Source: an uncultured Bacilli bacterium (GTDB lineage: Bacteria > Bacillota_I > Bacilli_A > RF39 > UBA660). Taken from it: a DNA stretch of 64,000 bases. How positions within the stretch are numbered: position 1 is the first letter of the stretch; each line of letters opens with the position of its first letter. The translations under genes were made by a program, and so were the position numbers. The notes beneath the pieces were generated by a model, which was not told where the DNA came from, made no database searches, and saw nothing but the letters and a program-made list of their open reading frames with translations. This document shows positions 17,215-25,513 of the stretch, piece by piece. Location of the stretch: NCBI GenBank assembly GCA_934098485.1, contig CAKOOH010000007.1, positions 1-64,000 on the forward strand. The letters run 5' to 3'.

Positions 17215-19344
17215 ATGAGAAGTTTTCTATATAAAAGAAAAATAATATATATAATTTTAATTGTAATGGGGATTGTTACATTAACCGGAACAACTTATGC
17301 AATATTTACAATAACGACCACGCAAGAAGGAACAAATACAATTAATACTTTAAAGTGTTTAGAACTAACATTTTCTAATCAAAGTGATGCGATTAATTTA
17401 GACAATACTTATCCTATGAGTGATGAAAGAGGAAGCAAAAATACACCTTATACATTTACTTTAACTAATAAATGTGGTGCTTATATCGGATATTCACTAG
17501 GTTTAGCCATAAATACAAGTAATACTTTAGATGACAAATATGTAAAAACAATGGTTTCTTTAAAAGAGAAAGTAGGAACGCCCGCTTTATTAACGGATAA
17601 AACAGTGGGACAAACATATAATGGCAAAAAAACATATATTATGCGAAATGATAGTCTTGCAAATGGTGAAAGTAAAGATTATAAATTAACATTATGGATT
17701 GATGGGTCTTTAACAAATTCACAAATGAATAAAAGTTTTAAAGGAAATATAATATTACAATTAAAACCCATTAAAGAACCAGCAATAATTGAATGCGATG
17801 ATGATAATGCCATAACTATAAAAAATGTTTCTTCACAAAGTGATGCCGTTTTTACTAAAAATTGTAAAGTGGTGGTAGATACTAGTTATGTTTCTGAAGA
17901 TGAAGTTTTAATATATAAGATAAAAATGAAAAATCATAATAATACTTATGATGGTTTAGGACTTAGTTATAGTCTAAGTGGCACGAATACGTCAAATAAA
18001 GGAATAATGGTTCCTAATATAAATAAAGAATATATTGGTACAAGTGATGTTTATTTGGGCGAAGGTATTGTGGAAAATGGCTTGCAAGTAGAACATGATT
18101 ATAATTTAAAGATATTTTTAAATGATATAGGATTACTTGCAAGTGATGTGCAAGCATCTAAATTTGATGGTGAGTTAGCGGTAGAATATAGTACAGCACC
18201 TAAAGAGCCAACAGGGTGGAGTGAAGCAAAAAGTGGCACTTTACTTGCAGGGATAAAAACTAATAATTCTAAATATGCTCAACTTCTTACTAGTCCTGGT
18301 AAAGAAACAACGACAAGTACTGAAGCGGTACTAGGAGCAGCAATCGATGATTATGGTATAAGTTATTATTATAGAGGTAATGTAACAAATAACTTTGTGG
18401 CTTTTGCCGGCATGTGCTGGCGGATTGTACGTATTAATGGTGATGGTTCAATTAAACTAACACTTTATAATTATTCAAGTGATGACTGCACGAAAACGGG
18501 GACAACACTTGCTTTAGCAAGATATTCTACAAATAATTATTATACTTCAAAATATAATGCAGAACTTAATGATAATGCATATGTGGGATTTATGTATGGT
18601 GATTTAAATAGTAGTAGTTATAATTCAATGTTTTCTAATACTAATAAAAGTACAATCCTTCAAAACTTAGAATCATGGTATGATAATAATATAAAGAATT
18701 ATGAAAATAAACTAGCAGATACAATTTGGTGTAATGATAAAAGTTATATTAATGATTATAATATTTTAGTTGCTAGTGTTGATAGTACGACAAATAAACT
18801 AACAAGTAAAATAACTAATTTTCCTGGACTAACAAGTGCTACAGCGATGATATTATATAGTGGTAGAGATAGATTAAGAACAAATTATTTTTTTACTGGT
18901 AGTAGTGGCGGCCAATACGGAACAAGTGGAATAGGACCTACATTAAAATGCCCGAATGATAACAATAATGGTAATTTATCTAAATATACTGTGGATAATA
19001 CAGATATGGGTAATGGTGCAATAAGTTATAAAATTGGTTTACTTACTGCAGATGAGCTTATTTATGCAGGAACAGTGGATTATCACGTATATATGGCATT
19101 AAATTATGGTGCGGATGCAATTAATTATTATTTAAAAACTAATACAGAGAATCAGTGGTTCTGGACTCTTACTCCGGCTTCTTATTCTTCAGGTGCTTAT
19201 GTTTGGAGACAAACTGGTTATGGCTATGTAACTTTATCAGCAGTAAACAATGGGGGCGGAATTAGACCAACTATTTCATTAAAGACAGATACAATGATAA
19301 TGGGCGGCGATGGATCAGCAGCAGCGCCATTTCTAGTTAACTAA
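17215..19344 (+). CDS. Exported surface protein 2: TasA-like N-terminus with lectin-like C-terminal domain
   Basis: A 709-residue protein. Residues 1-30 are a positively charged start and membrane/signal segment ending in GTTYAIF, resembling SipW-dependent signal peptides. Residues about 31-185 are the beta domain shared with surface protein 3. A second beta domain covers about 190-330. The C-terminal part from about 378 (DYGISYYYRGNV, MCWRIVRINGDGSIK, WFWTLTPASYSSGAYVW, GGGIRPTISLK, GGDGSAAAPF) has the pattern of gut bacterial DUF6273-like proteins and of C-type-lectin or formylglycine-enzyme-like folds. There is no C-terminal anchor. GGGTGA precedes the ATG. A surface-displayed binding protein under poly-G promoter control is likely; the ligand is unknown. 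Confidence 0.82.
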   Translation: MRSFLYKRKIIYIILIVMGIVTLTGTTYAIFTITTTQEGTNTINTLKCLELTFSNQSDAINLDNTYPMSDERGSKNTPYTFTLTNKCGAYIGYSLGLAINTSNTLDDKYVKTMVSLKEKVGTPALLTDKTVGQTYNGKKTYIMRNDSLANGESKDYKLTLWIDGSLTNSQMNKSFKGNIILQLKPIKEPAIIECDDDNAITIKNVSSQSDAVFTKNCKVVVDTSYVSEDEVLIYKIKMKNHNNTYDGLGLSYSLSGTNTSNKGIMVPNINKEYIGTSDVYLGEGIVENGLQVEHDYNLKIFLNDIGLLASDVQASKFDGELAVEYSTAPKEPTGWSEAKSGTLLAGIKTNNSKYAQLLTSPGKETTTSTEAVLGAAIDDYGISYYYRGNVTNNFVAFAGMCWRIVRINGDGSIKLTLYNYSSDDCTKTGTTLALARYSTNNYYTSKYNAELNDNAYVGFMYGDLNSSSYNSMFSNTNKSTILQNLESWYDNNIKNYENKLADTIWCNDKSYINDYNILVASVDSTTNKLTSKITNFPGLTSATAMILYSGRDRLRTNYFFTGSSGGQYGTSGIGPTLKCPNDNNNGNLSKYTVDNTDMGNGAISYKIGLLTADELIYAGTVDYHVYMALNYGADAINYYLKTNTENQWFWTLTPASYSSGAYVWRQTGYGYVTLSAVNNGGGIRPTISLKTDTMIMGGDGSAAAPFLVN

Positions 19345-19347
19345 ATT

Positions 19348-19372
19348 AAGAGTGATTTAATCATTCTTTTTT
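19348..19372 (+). terminator. Terminator of surface gene 2
   Basis: AAGAGTGA pairs with TCATTCTT (one G-T) around TTTAA and is followed by a T run. It reaches the stop codon of the converging flippase gene. Confidence 0.8.
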
Positions 19373-20651
19373 ATTTTAAAATTAGTTTTACTTTAAAATA
19401 GTTACCAATTACAACGTAGAAAATATTAATTACTTCAGAGAGAATAAGAGCATAAATACCGATATGAAATAATGAAAGAATTACTAAAGATGCTAGTTTA
19501 ATAATGACACCAATTATCGTAGTTTTCATAATGTAACCAGTCATGTTGTATGCTTGTAAGATGCTTGATAAAGGACTTTCAAAATAAAATATAGTGAAAA
19601 AGGGAGCCAGAAATCTAATATAATTGCAACCATCAGTGGTGTTAAATAATAAATTTAAAATAAAATCACAAGAAAAATATATTACGATGTTTGAAAATAC
19701 ACCAATAATAAGAGAAAATATCATTGTTTTTTTAAATAATCTTCTAACTTTTTCTTTGTTATTTATATTTTTAGATATTTCAGGAAGCATACTAGTTCCA
19801 ATGGCACCTAACAAAAAGGTTGGTACAATCAAAAGACCGATTACATAAGTGTTATAGATAGCATAATTACTAATAATGTAATCGTTGGTAAAACCAGTTT
19901 TAAGAAGCATATAACTTAATATAATAGGCTCAAAAAAGTAGCCGATATTTCCGATAATTCTAGAACCGACGGCTGGTAATCCTATGGCAAGAACGTCTTT
20001 GATAGTTCCAAAATCTGGTTTAATATCTTTTCTTTCGATTTTAAAATTTTTAGGTAAATAAAGAAGAAAGACCACAATGGAAATGGTTTCTGATAAGATG
20101 CTAATTAAAATATAACCACAAACGGCGACGATAGTGCCATATTTTAGAAGATGGGGAAGAATTACTAAAACAATAAATAATTTAAATAACTGCTCAATAA
20201 TATTAGAAATAGAGTGTGGCATCATTTGCTGTTTTCCGAAAAAATAACCTCTAATAATGGAAGATAATGATATAAATGGTAAAACTAAAGATAAAGCGAT
20301 TAAAGGATAATAGGTGTCAGGTTCATGTAAAAGATTGTTACTTAAATATTTAGCACTGAAGATGACAATGAGAATTAAAATTAAGTTAAGCAAAAGAGAA
20401 ACAGGAATAATACTAGACATGATATTTTTCCCACGTTTTTCACCTTTAGCGATTATATTAGAAATGGCGATGGGAAAGCCTAACTGAGTGATAGTAATTA
20501 ATAAACTATAGGTTGGCATAATAAGAGAATAAATATTTATGCCATCTTTAATAACTCTTGTAAAGTATATTCTAATAATAAAACTTAGTAATTTAGTGGT
20601 AATGCCGCCGACAACTAAAATAATAGTACTTTTTATAAATTTATTTTTCAT
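19371..20651 (-). CDS. Polysaccharide flippase, SpoVB/Wzx-like (MOP superfamily)
   Basis: A 426-residue integral membrane protein with about 12 to 14 hydrophobic helices. Features include GGITTKLLSFIIRIYFTRVI at the N-terminus, GFPIAISNIIAKGEK, and FLLGAIGTSMLPEISK near residue 290. These are typical of the PF01943/PF14667 exporters such as SpoVB, YtgP and MurJ-like lipid II flippases. Its position beside comN and rel corresponds to spoVB in Bacillus. With no sporulation genes otherwise seen, a wall or lipid-linked glycan flippase role is more likely than a sporulation-specific one. Confidence 0.88.
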   Translation of the reverse strand: MKNKFIKSTIILVVGGITTKLLSFIIRIYFTRVIKDGINIYSLIMPTYSLLITITQLGFPIAISNIIAKGEKRGKNIMSSIIPVSLLLNLILILIVIFSAKYLSNNLLHEPDTYYPLIALSLVLPFISLSSIIRGYFFGKQQMMPHSISNIIEQLFKLFIVLVILPHLLKYGTIVAVCGYILISILSETISIVVFLLYLPKNFKIERKDIKPDFGTIKDVLAIGLPAVGSRIIGNIGYFFEPIILSYMLLKTGFTNDYIISNYAIYNTYVIGLLIVPTFLLGAIGTSMLPEISKNINNKEKVRRLFKKTMIFSLIIGVFSNIVIYFSCDFILNLLFNTTDGCNYIRFLAPFFTIFYFESPLSSILQAYNMTGYIMKTTIIGVIIKLASLVILSLFHIGIYALILSEVINIFYVVIGNYFKVKLILK

Positions 20652-20734
20652 ATATTCATCCTTTAAATAAATACTAAAATGTTATATAATAATATATGAG
20701 TTAAGCGGTATTTTTATTTAAGGAGAAATTATTA

Positions 20735-21013
20735 ATGGATGATTTTAAGTTTAAATCTTTAGAAGAGTTATATAGAAAATTACTTCCGGCACTTAGATGC
20801 AAGTGTAATGATTTAAAAAGAAATGGCATATCTTATATTTTGGAAGAAGATGTATGGGAGTATTTAAGATTAAGTAAGTGGTGTAAGAAATGTAATTTAA
20901 CATTGGGTGAGATGGTTAACGATATTTTATGGGTTAATAATGAAGAATTTAAAAAATATAAGAATGAACAACTACTTAATAAAGTTAGTACAATAAAACA
21001 AGATGTATTATAA
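20735..21013 (+). CDS. comN: ComN-like post-transcriptional regulator
   Basis: A 92-residue protein matching the ComN/YrzD family (PF13797): LEELYRKLLPALRCKCNDLK, then GISYILEEDVWEYL and the TLGEMVNDIL stretch. ComN of Bacillus subtilis affects late competence mRNA and interacts with DivIVA; no competence genes are present here, so the role is uncertain. It lies 13 nt before rel with AAGGAGA between, so the two genes are probably co-transcribed. Confidence 0.85.
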   Translation: MDDFKFKSLEELYRKLLPALRCKCNDLKRNGISYILEEDVWEYLRLSKWCKKCNLTLGEMVNDILWVNNEEFKKYKNEQLLNKVSTIKQDVL

Positions 21014-21026
21014 GGAGAATATATAA

Positions 21027-23123
21027 ATGATAGAAAATATATTAAAGAAGGCCCGTGAAAATGATTTTAGTGCTAAGGATTTAGAACTGATTACGCTGGC
21101 TTATAAAGAACTTGATGGAATGGGTGATCATGGTTTTAGAGTGGGAAAAATAGTTTGTGACTTAAACTCTGATGTTACAACTATTTTGGCGGCTTTGCTT
21201 CATGATGCTGTTATTTCTGGTAAACTTAGTTTAGATGAAGTTAAGGAAAAGTATGGAAGTGATACGGCTTTACTTATTTCTAATTTAATAAAAATAGAAA
21301 ATATAAAAATGACTGATTTTAATGAGTCTTCTAGTTTATATTTAAGAAAAGTTTTGGTTGGTATTTCTGATGATGTAAGAGTAATTATTATTAAACTTGC
21401 GGATCGACTAGATGAAATGCGAAATGCGATTGATTTAAGCTTAGAAGAGAAAAAAGCTCTTGCTAGTGATACGATGAATGTCTTAATTCCAATTGCACAT
21501 AGACTTGGTATTAATAGTATAAAAAGCGAGTTAGAGGATTTATCTTTAAAGTTTTCGAAGCCTGATGTTTATAATGAAATTTTGGAAAAACTTGATGGTA
21601 CAAGAACTGATTTAATGATTTCTTTAGAGGATATGAAAAATAGTATTATGGATATCTTATCAGAACATGGAATTAGTTTTTCTATTAAAGCAAGGGTTAA
21701 AAGCGTTTATAGTATTTATAATAAACTTACAACCGGTAGAAAATGGAGCGATATTTATGATATTTTAGCAATGAGATTAATCGTTCCAACTAAAGAGGAT
21801 TGTTATACTTGTATAGGTCTTATTCATGCTAAATATAGGCCGATACCAAAGAGATTTAAAGATTATATTGCGATGCCAAAAGAAAATATGTATCAAAGTC
21901 TTCATACTTCTGTGTTTGGAATTGATGGCCATATTTTTGAAATTCAAATTAGAACTCCGGAAATGGATGAATTAGCAGAGCATGGAATAGCATCTCACTG
22001 GTCTTATAAAGAACATGGTACTTTAAATTCGCAAAATATGATGGAACAAAAACTAGCGATTTTTAGAAATATTATTAATTTAGCCAAAGAAGAATCAACT
22101 GATGAAATGTTTAACCAGAATATGGAGCAGGAACTATTTAATAATTTAATATATGTATATACTCCAAAAGGTGATGTTATTGAGATGCCAGCTCATGCAA
22201 CGCCGATTGATTTTGCTTATAGAATTCATTCCGATGTTGGTGATAAAACGGTTAGTGCGATTGTAAATGATAATATTGTACCTTTAAATTATGAACTACA
22301 AGATGGTGATGTCATTAAAATTAATACCAATAATTCTAGTAAACCATCAAAAGCATGGCTTAAATTTGTTAAGACGCCACAAGCAAGAAATAAAATTAAA
22401 TCATATTTTTCTAAAAGAGATAAAGAAAAATACATTTTAGAAGGTAAAGATTTATTAGAAAAAGAACTAAAAAAAGATCATTTAAATTTTAATGATGTTT
22501 ATACACCAGAAAAATTGAAAGAAATATATGATATATTAAAAATTAATAATGTAGAAGATATTTACTTAGGTATAGGATCTCTTAGATTTACTGCGGGATA
22601 TATAGTTAGTTTAGGCACAGAAAAAAGAAATGTTGCCAAGGATATTATTATTGAAAGAGTTAGTAAGCCTAATATAGATAATAAAATTAACTATAAGAAT
22701 GATGTAATAGTAGCAGGAACGGATAACATTTTGATTAATATTGCTAAATGCTGCACACCGGTATATGGTGATGATATAATTGGTTATGTTACTAAAGGTG
22801 ATGGTGTATCTATTCATCGTAAAAGTTGTCCGAATGTTAAAGGCATTCATGAGAGATTAATTGATGTTTCTTGGAATACTACTGCCGAAAATAAACTTTA
22901 TTTAACAGATGTAGTAATTAAAACGGATACCGATGTGAATCATTTATTAGATATTGTTACGGTAGCGTCAACTAGAAATGTTTCAGTTAACAGTGTTAAA
23001 GAGATTAATAATGATGATAAATTGAGTTATAAATTAATTATAAAAACTTATAATACTAAGGATTTGGAACTCTTTTTAGATGATATTAGACTTCTTAATT
23101 TTGTTTTAGAGGTGGTAAGATGA
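21027..23123 (+). CDS. rel: Rel-family (p)ppGpp synthetase with a degenerate hydrolase site
   Basis: A long Rel of 698 residues. The domains in order are: HD (residues about 30-180), synthetase (about 225-345, with YDILAMRL, NMYQSLHTSV, EIQIRT and HGIASHWSYKEHG), TGS (VYTPKGDVIEMPAHATPIDF near 379), a helical/zinc-finger-like region with CCTP, and a C-terminal ACT-type domain. In the HD domain the canonical HDxxED motif reads HDAVIS, so the Glu-Asp pair needed for ppGpp hydrolysis is absent, although the first His and the LADRL Asp remain. Synthesis is likely intact and hydrolysis impaired. It overlaps dtd by 4 nt. Confidence 0.93.
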   Translation: MIENILKKARENDFSAKDLELITLAYKELDGMGDHGFRVGKIVCDLNSDVTTILAALLHDAVISGKLSLDEVKEKYGSDTALLISNLIKIENIKMTDFNESSSLYLRKVLVGISDDVRVIIIKLADRLDEMRNAIDLSLEEKKALASDTMNVLIPIAHRLGINSIKSELEDLSLKFSKPDVYNEILEKLDGTRTDLMISLEDMKNSIMDILSEHGISFSIKARVKSVYSIYNKLTTGRKWSDIYDILAMRLIVPTKEDCYTCIGLIHAKYRPIPKRFKDYIAMPKENMYQSLHTSVFGIDGHIFEIQIRTPEMDELAEHGIASHWSYKEHGTLNSQNMMEQKLAIFRNIINLAKEESTDEMFNQNMEQELFNNLIYVYTPKGDVIEMPAHATPIDFAYRIHSDVGDKTVSAIVNDNIVPLNYELQDGDVIKINTNNSSKPSKAWLKFVKTPQARNKIKSYFSKRDKEKYILEGKDLLEKELKKDHLNFNDVYTPEKLKEIYDILKINNVEDIYLGIGSLRFTAGYIVSLGTEKRNVAKDIIIERVSKPNIDNKINYKNDVIVAGTDNILINIAKCCTPVYGDDIIGYVTKGDGVSIHRKSCPNVKGIHERLIDVSWNTTAENKLYLTDVVIKTDTDVNHLLDIVTVASTRNVSVNSVKEINNDDKLSYKLIIKTYNTKDLELFLDDIRLLNFVLEVVR

Positions 23124-23563
23124 AAGTAGTTATTCAAAGATGTAAAAAGGGAAAAGTTGAAGTTAATAACAAACTTATCAATGAAATAAATGCGGGATTT
23201 GTTATTTTAGTGGGTTTTAATGTATTAGATGATGAAACTGATATTGATTATATTGTGAAGAAAATAATTAATTTAAGAGTTTTTGATGATGAAAATGGCG
23301 TGATGAATAAAAGTATTTTAGATTATGGAGGAGAAATACTTTCAATTAGTCAGTTTACTTTACAAGCAAATACAAAAGATGGAAATAGACCTAGTTATAT
23401 AAATGCGATGAAAGGTGAAGATGCCATCAAACTTTATGATTTATTTAATAAAAAATTAAATGATCATGTGAGTACTTATGGTGGAGTATTTGGAGCGGAT
23501 ATGCAAGTTTATATTCAAAATGATGGACCAATTACAATTATTATTGATTCAAAAAATAGATAA
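23120..23563 (+). CDS. dtd: D-aminoacyl-tRNA deacylase
   Basis: A 147-residue DTD of normal length with the conserved SQFTL motif near residue 75 and the Gly-cisPro motif in VYIQNDGPITI near the C-terminus; GVFGADM is also family-typical. It removes D-amino acids and mischarged glycine from tRNAs, which may matter here because the AlaRS-like protein is short. Start and rel stop overlap as ATGA. Confidence 0.95.
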   Translation: MKVVIQRCKKGKVEVNNKLINEINAGFVILVGFNVLDDETDIDYIVKKIINLRVFDDENGVMNKSILDYGGEILSISQFTLQANTKDGNRPSYINAMKGEDAIKLYDLFNKKLNDHVSTYGGVFGADMQVYIQNDGPITIIIDSKNR

Positions 23564-23597
23564 AAAATAATGCCTATAAATTAGACATTATTTTTTT
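23562..23597. terminator. Bidirectional terminator between dtd and the converging membrane gene
   Basis: AAAAAATAATG and CATTATTTTTT form an 11-bp stem with a 13-nt loop. T runs occur on both strands. Confidence 0.8.
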
Positions 23598-23935
23598 AAG
23601 ACAGCAAACATAGAACCAAACATTGATGATAGGGTTATAATGACATAATATATTAGTGTGTTTATGGTATGGTTTGTTTTAAATATTAGACTAAATAGAA
23701 AGAATATTAAAGAAGTAATAAGTCCGAAGATAAGTCCATTTAAATAGCTTTTTTTAGGTACTTTTTTACCAATAAAGATACCACTAATAAACATTATAAT
23801 CATAATCATGATAAGTATAAATATATTTAATGATTTAAGACCTATTTTGTTCAAAAGAGCGAGCACAAATGGGAAAATTAATAAAAAAGCCAGCGGAATA
23901 ATTAAAGTTTTTAAATATTTTAATATATAATTCAA
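23588..23935 (-). CDS. Small membrane protein, TIGR04086/YrzE-like
   Basis: A 115-residue protein with four hydrophobic helices and the pattern IFIGKKVPKKSYLNGLIFGLI between helices two and three, as in the TIGR04086 family found next to rel/spoVB genes in Bacilli. Function unknown. The next gene upstream on the same strand ends 11 nt away, so the pair is probably one operon. Confidence 0.75.
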   Translation of the reverse strand: MNYILKYLKTLIIPLAFLLIFPFVLALLNKIGLKSLNIFILIMIMIIMFISGIFIGKKVPKKSYLNGLIFGLITSLIFFLFSLIFKTNHTINTLIYYVIITLSSMFGSMFAVLKK

Positions 23936-23946
23936 AATAAAATCAC

Positions 23947-24315
23947 CTAGTTAATACTATGTGATTTATCAGAATTTATACATGTATTTGCGGCTTTTCC
24001 ATAAGTTCTAAGTAGATTACTTGCACCTAATTTAATGCCTCCGTAATATCTTATAACTAGAAGTAAATGACTATTTAAATTGTTTCTTTCAAGAATATTT
24101 AAAAATGAAATGCCGATGCCACCTGGCTCTTTATCGTCAGTTTTTCCGGCAGTATTAGAAAGTTTATAGGCATATGGTATATGACGGTAACCTTTGTTTT
24201 CTTTCTTTAATTCTTCAAGAATTTCACTTATTTCTTCTTTATTGGCAATTTCATATAGGTAACCGTAAAATTTAGATTTTTTCTCGGTTATTAAAGAGGT
24301 ATTAATTAATTTCAT
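23947..24315 (-). CDS. IMPACT/YigZ family protein, short form
   Basis: A 122-residue protein with the UPF0029 signature: SKFYGYLYEIANKEE, GYRHIPYAYKL, DDKEPGGIGISFLNIL and VIRYYGGIKLGASNLLR. The family usually has about 200 residues with a second C-terminal domain (DUF1949), which is missing here: the protein ends 20 residues after LLRTYGKAA. The start is set at ATG 24315; a GTG at 24324 is possible. A role in translation control or small-molecule binding is known only loosely for the family. Confidence 0.82.
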   Translation of the reverse strand: MKLINTSLITEKKSKFYGYLYEIANKEEISEILEELKKENKGYRHIPYAYKLSNTAGKTDDKEPGGIGISFLNILERNNLNSHLLLVIRYYGGIKLGASNLLRTYGKAANTCINSDKSHSIN

Positions 24316-24538
24316 AAATATCACATTAAAAGTATAATAAAATTTGAATAGATTTGCAAATTTTGAATGGCGAAATTTTTAATTCTTATTTGGTTTATAA
24401 TTTTTTGTAGGTTTATTTTGTTATTAATTACTTTTTTTAAATAATTTTATATAAAAATGTAATAAATAGTGATATTATTTTAGACATGAGCAATAAAGGG
24501 TTTAAGTATTTTTAAGATAATAAAGAAGGAGGAAATGA

Positions 24539-25391
24539 ATGAATCAAGATAAAATGCATTTAATTAATAAAATGTTTAACAATGAAACAATTAGGACAGT
24601 TTGGGATAAAGAAGATGAGAAATATTATATTAGTGTTGTTGATGTTGTTGGAGTCGTTTCAGAAAGTGAAAATCCACAAGTTTATTGGAGAGTTATGAAA
24701 AAAAGGCTTAAAGATGAAGGAAATGAAACCGTTACAAATTGTAACGCTTTGAAATTGAAAGCTCAAGATGGTAAATATAGATTAACAGATGTAGTTGATA
24801 TTGAAGGAATGTTTAGAATAATTGAATCAATACCTAGTAAAAATGCCGAACCGATTAAACAATGGCTTGCTAGTCTTGGACGTGAGAGAATAGATGAAAT
24901 ATTTGATCCGTCTTTAGCGGCGCAAAGAGCAATGGATTTATATAGAGCAAAAGGCTATGATGAAAAGTGGATTGCTAAAAGAATTAAGGGTATTCAAGAT
25001 AGAAAACAACTTACTGATGTATGGAATGATGGCGGAATAACTGAATCAAAAGAATATGCTATTTTGACAAATGAAATTTATAAAGAATGGTCCGGAATGA
25101 CCGCTAAGGAGTATAAGTCATTTAAAGGCCTTAGAAAAGAATCTTTAAGAGATAATATGACGGATGTTGAAGTGGCACTTGCGGACTTAGGGTGAAATAG
25201 CAACAAGGGAAATTGCTAAAAAGAAAACTCCTAAGAGATTAGATGCAAATATAGAATTAGCGCGCCGCGGAGGAAAAATTGCTGGTAACGCAAGAAGAGA
25301 TTTAGAAAAGGAACTTGGTGAAAGCATAATTACTAATAGTAACGCATTGAATTATAAATATACTTTAGAAAATGAAATTGAAATGAAATAA
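24539..25391 (+). pseudogene. BRO-N domain phage antirepressor-like gene, frameshifted
   Basis: The first frame (24539-25195) encodes 218 residues with a BRO-N domain (FNNETIRTVWDKEDEKYYIS, DVVGVVSESENPQVYWRVM) and the helical part ending LRDNMTDVEVALADLG. The stop TGA at 25193-25195 interrupts what these proteins normally continue as. From 25194 the +1 frame stays open to TAA at 25389-25391 and reads EIATREIAKKKTPKRLD, ELARRGGKIAGNARRDLEKE, exactly the expected C-terminus. One extra or missing base at GGGT (25190-25193) explains it; a programmed +1 shift or a sequencing error is also possible. AAGGAGG precedes the start. It is an isolated phage-type gene with no other phage genes nearby. Confidence 0.85.
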
Positions 25392-25394
25392 AAG

Positions 25395-25440
25395 AAAGTC
25401 TATGGTTACAACTATATTTGGTTAATGCCATAGACTTTTT
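25395..25440 (+). terminator. Terminator hairpin of the surface-cassette block (copy 3)
   Basis: AAAGTCTATGG and CCATAGACTTT form an 11-bp stem around a 22-nt loop, followed by T. It starts 4 nt after the stop of the BRO-type gene. Confidence 0.85.
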
Positions 25441-25457
25441 GTATGTAGAATATTAAC

Positions 25458-25485
25458 TTGACATGGGGGGGGTTATTAGTATAAT
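25458..25485 (+). promoter_or_regulatory. Poly-G promoter of surface gene 3 (8 G, 16-bp spacer)
   Basis: TTGACA at 25458-25463, eight G at 25465-25472, TTATTAG, then TATAAT at 25480-25485. The spacer and G count are identical to the promoter at 17159. Confidence 0.9.
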
Positions 25486-25513
25486 TATATAGAAAATATC
25501 GGGTGAATTTAAT

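Larger units (their letters stand above)
17111..17770 (+). repeat. Surface-cassette repeat, copy 2 (hairpin, promoter, shared N-terminal coding part)
   Basis: This block is nearly the same as 25391-26066. It includes the hairpin, the promoter, the leader and about 185 codons. The first 73 residues differ at only four positions between the two proteins. Similarity fades after about residue 185, where the proteins acquire unrelated domains. The blocks are direct repeats 8.3 kb apart. Confidence 0.85.

Noticed and set aside
17215..19344. Surface protein 2 as the target of a diversity-generating retroelement
   Set aside because: The C-terminal domain looks lectin-like, but no reverse transcriptase and no template repeat are seen in the window, and the presumed variable stretch is not enriched in AAC/AAY codons.
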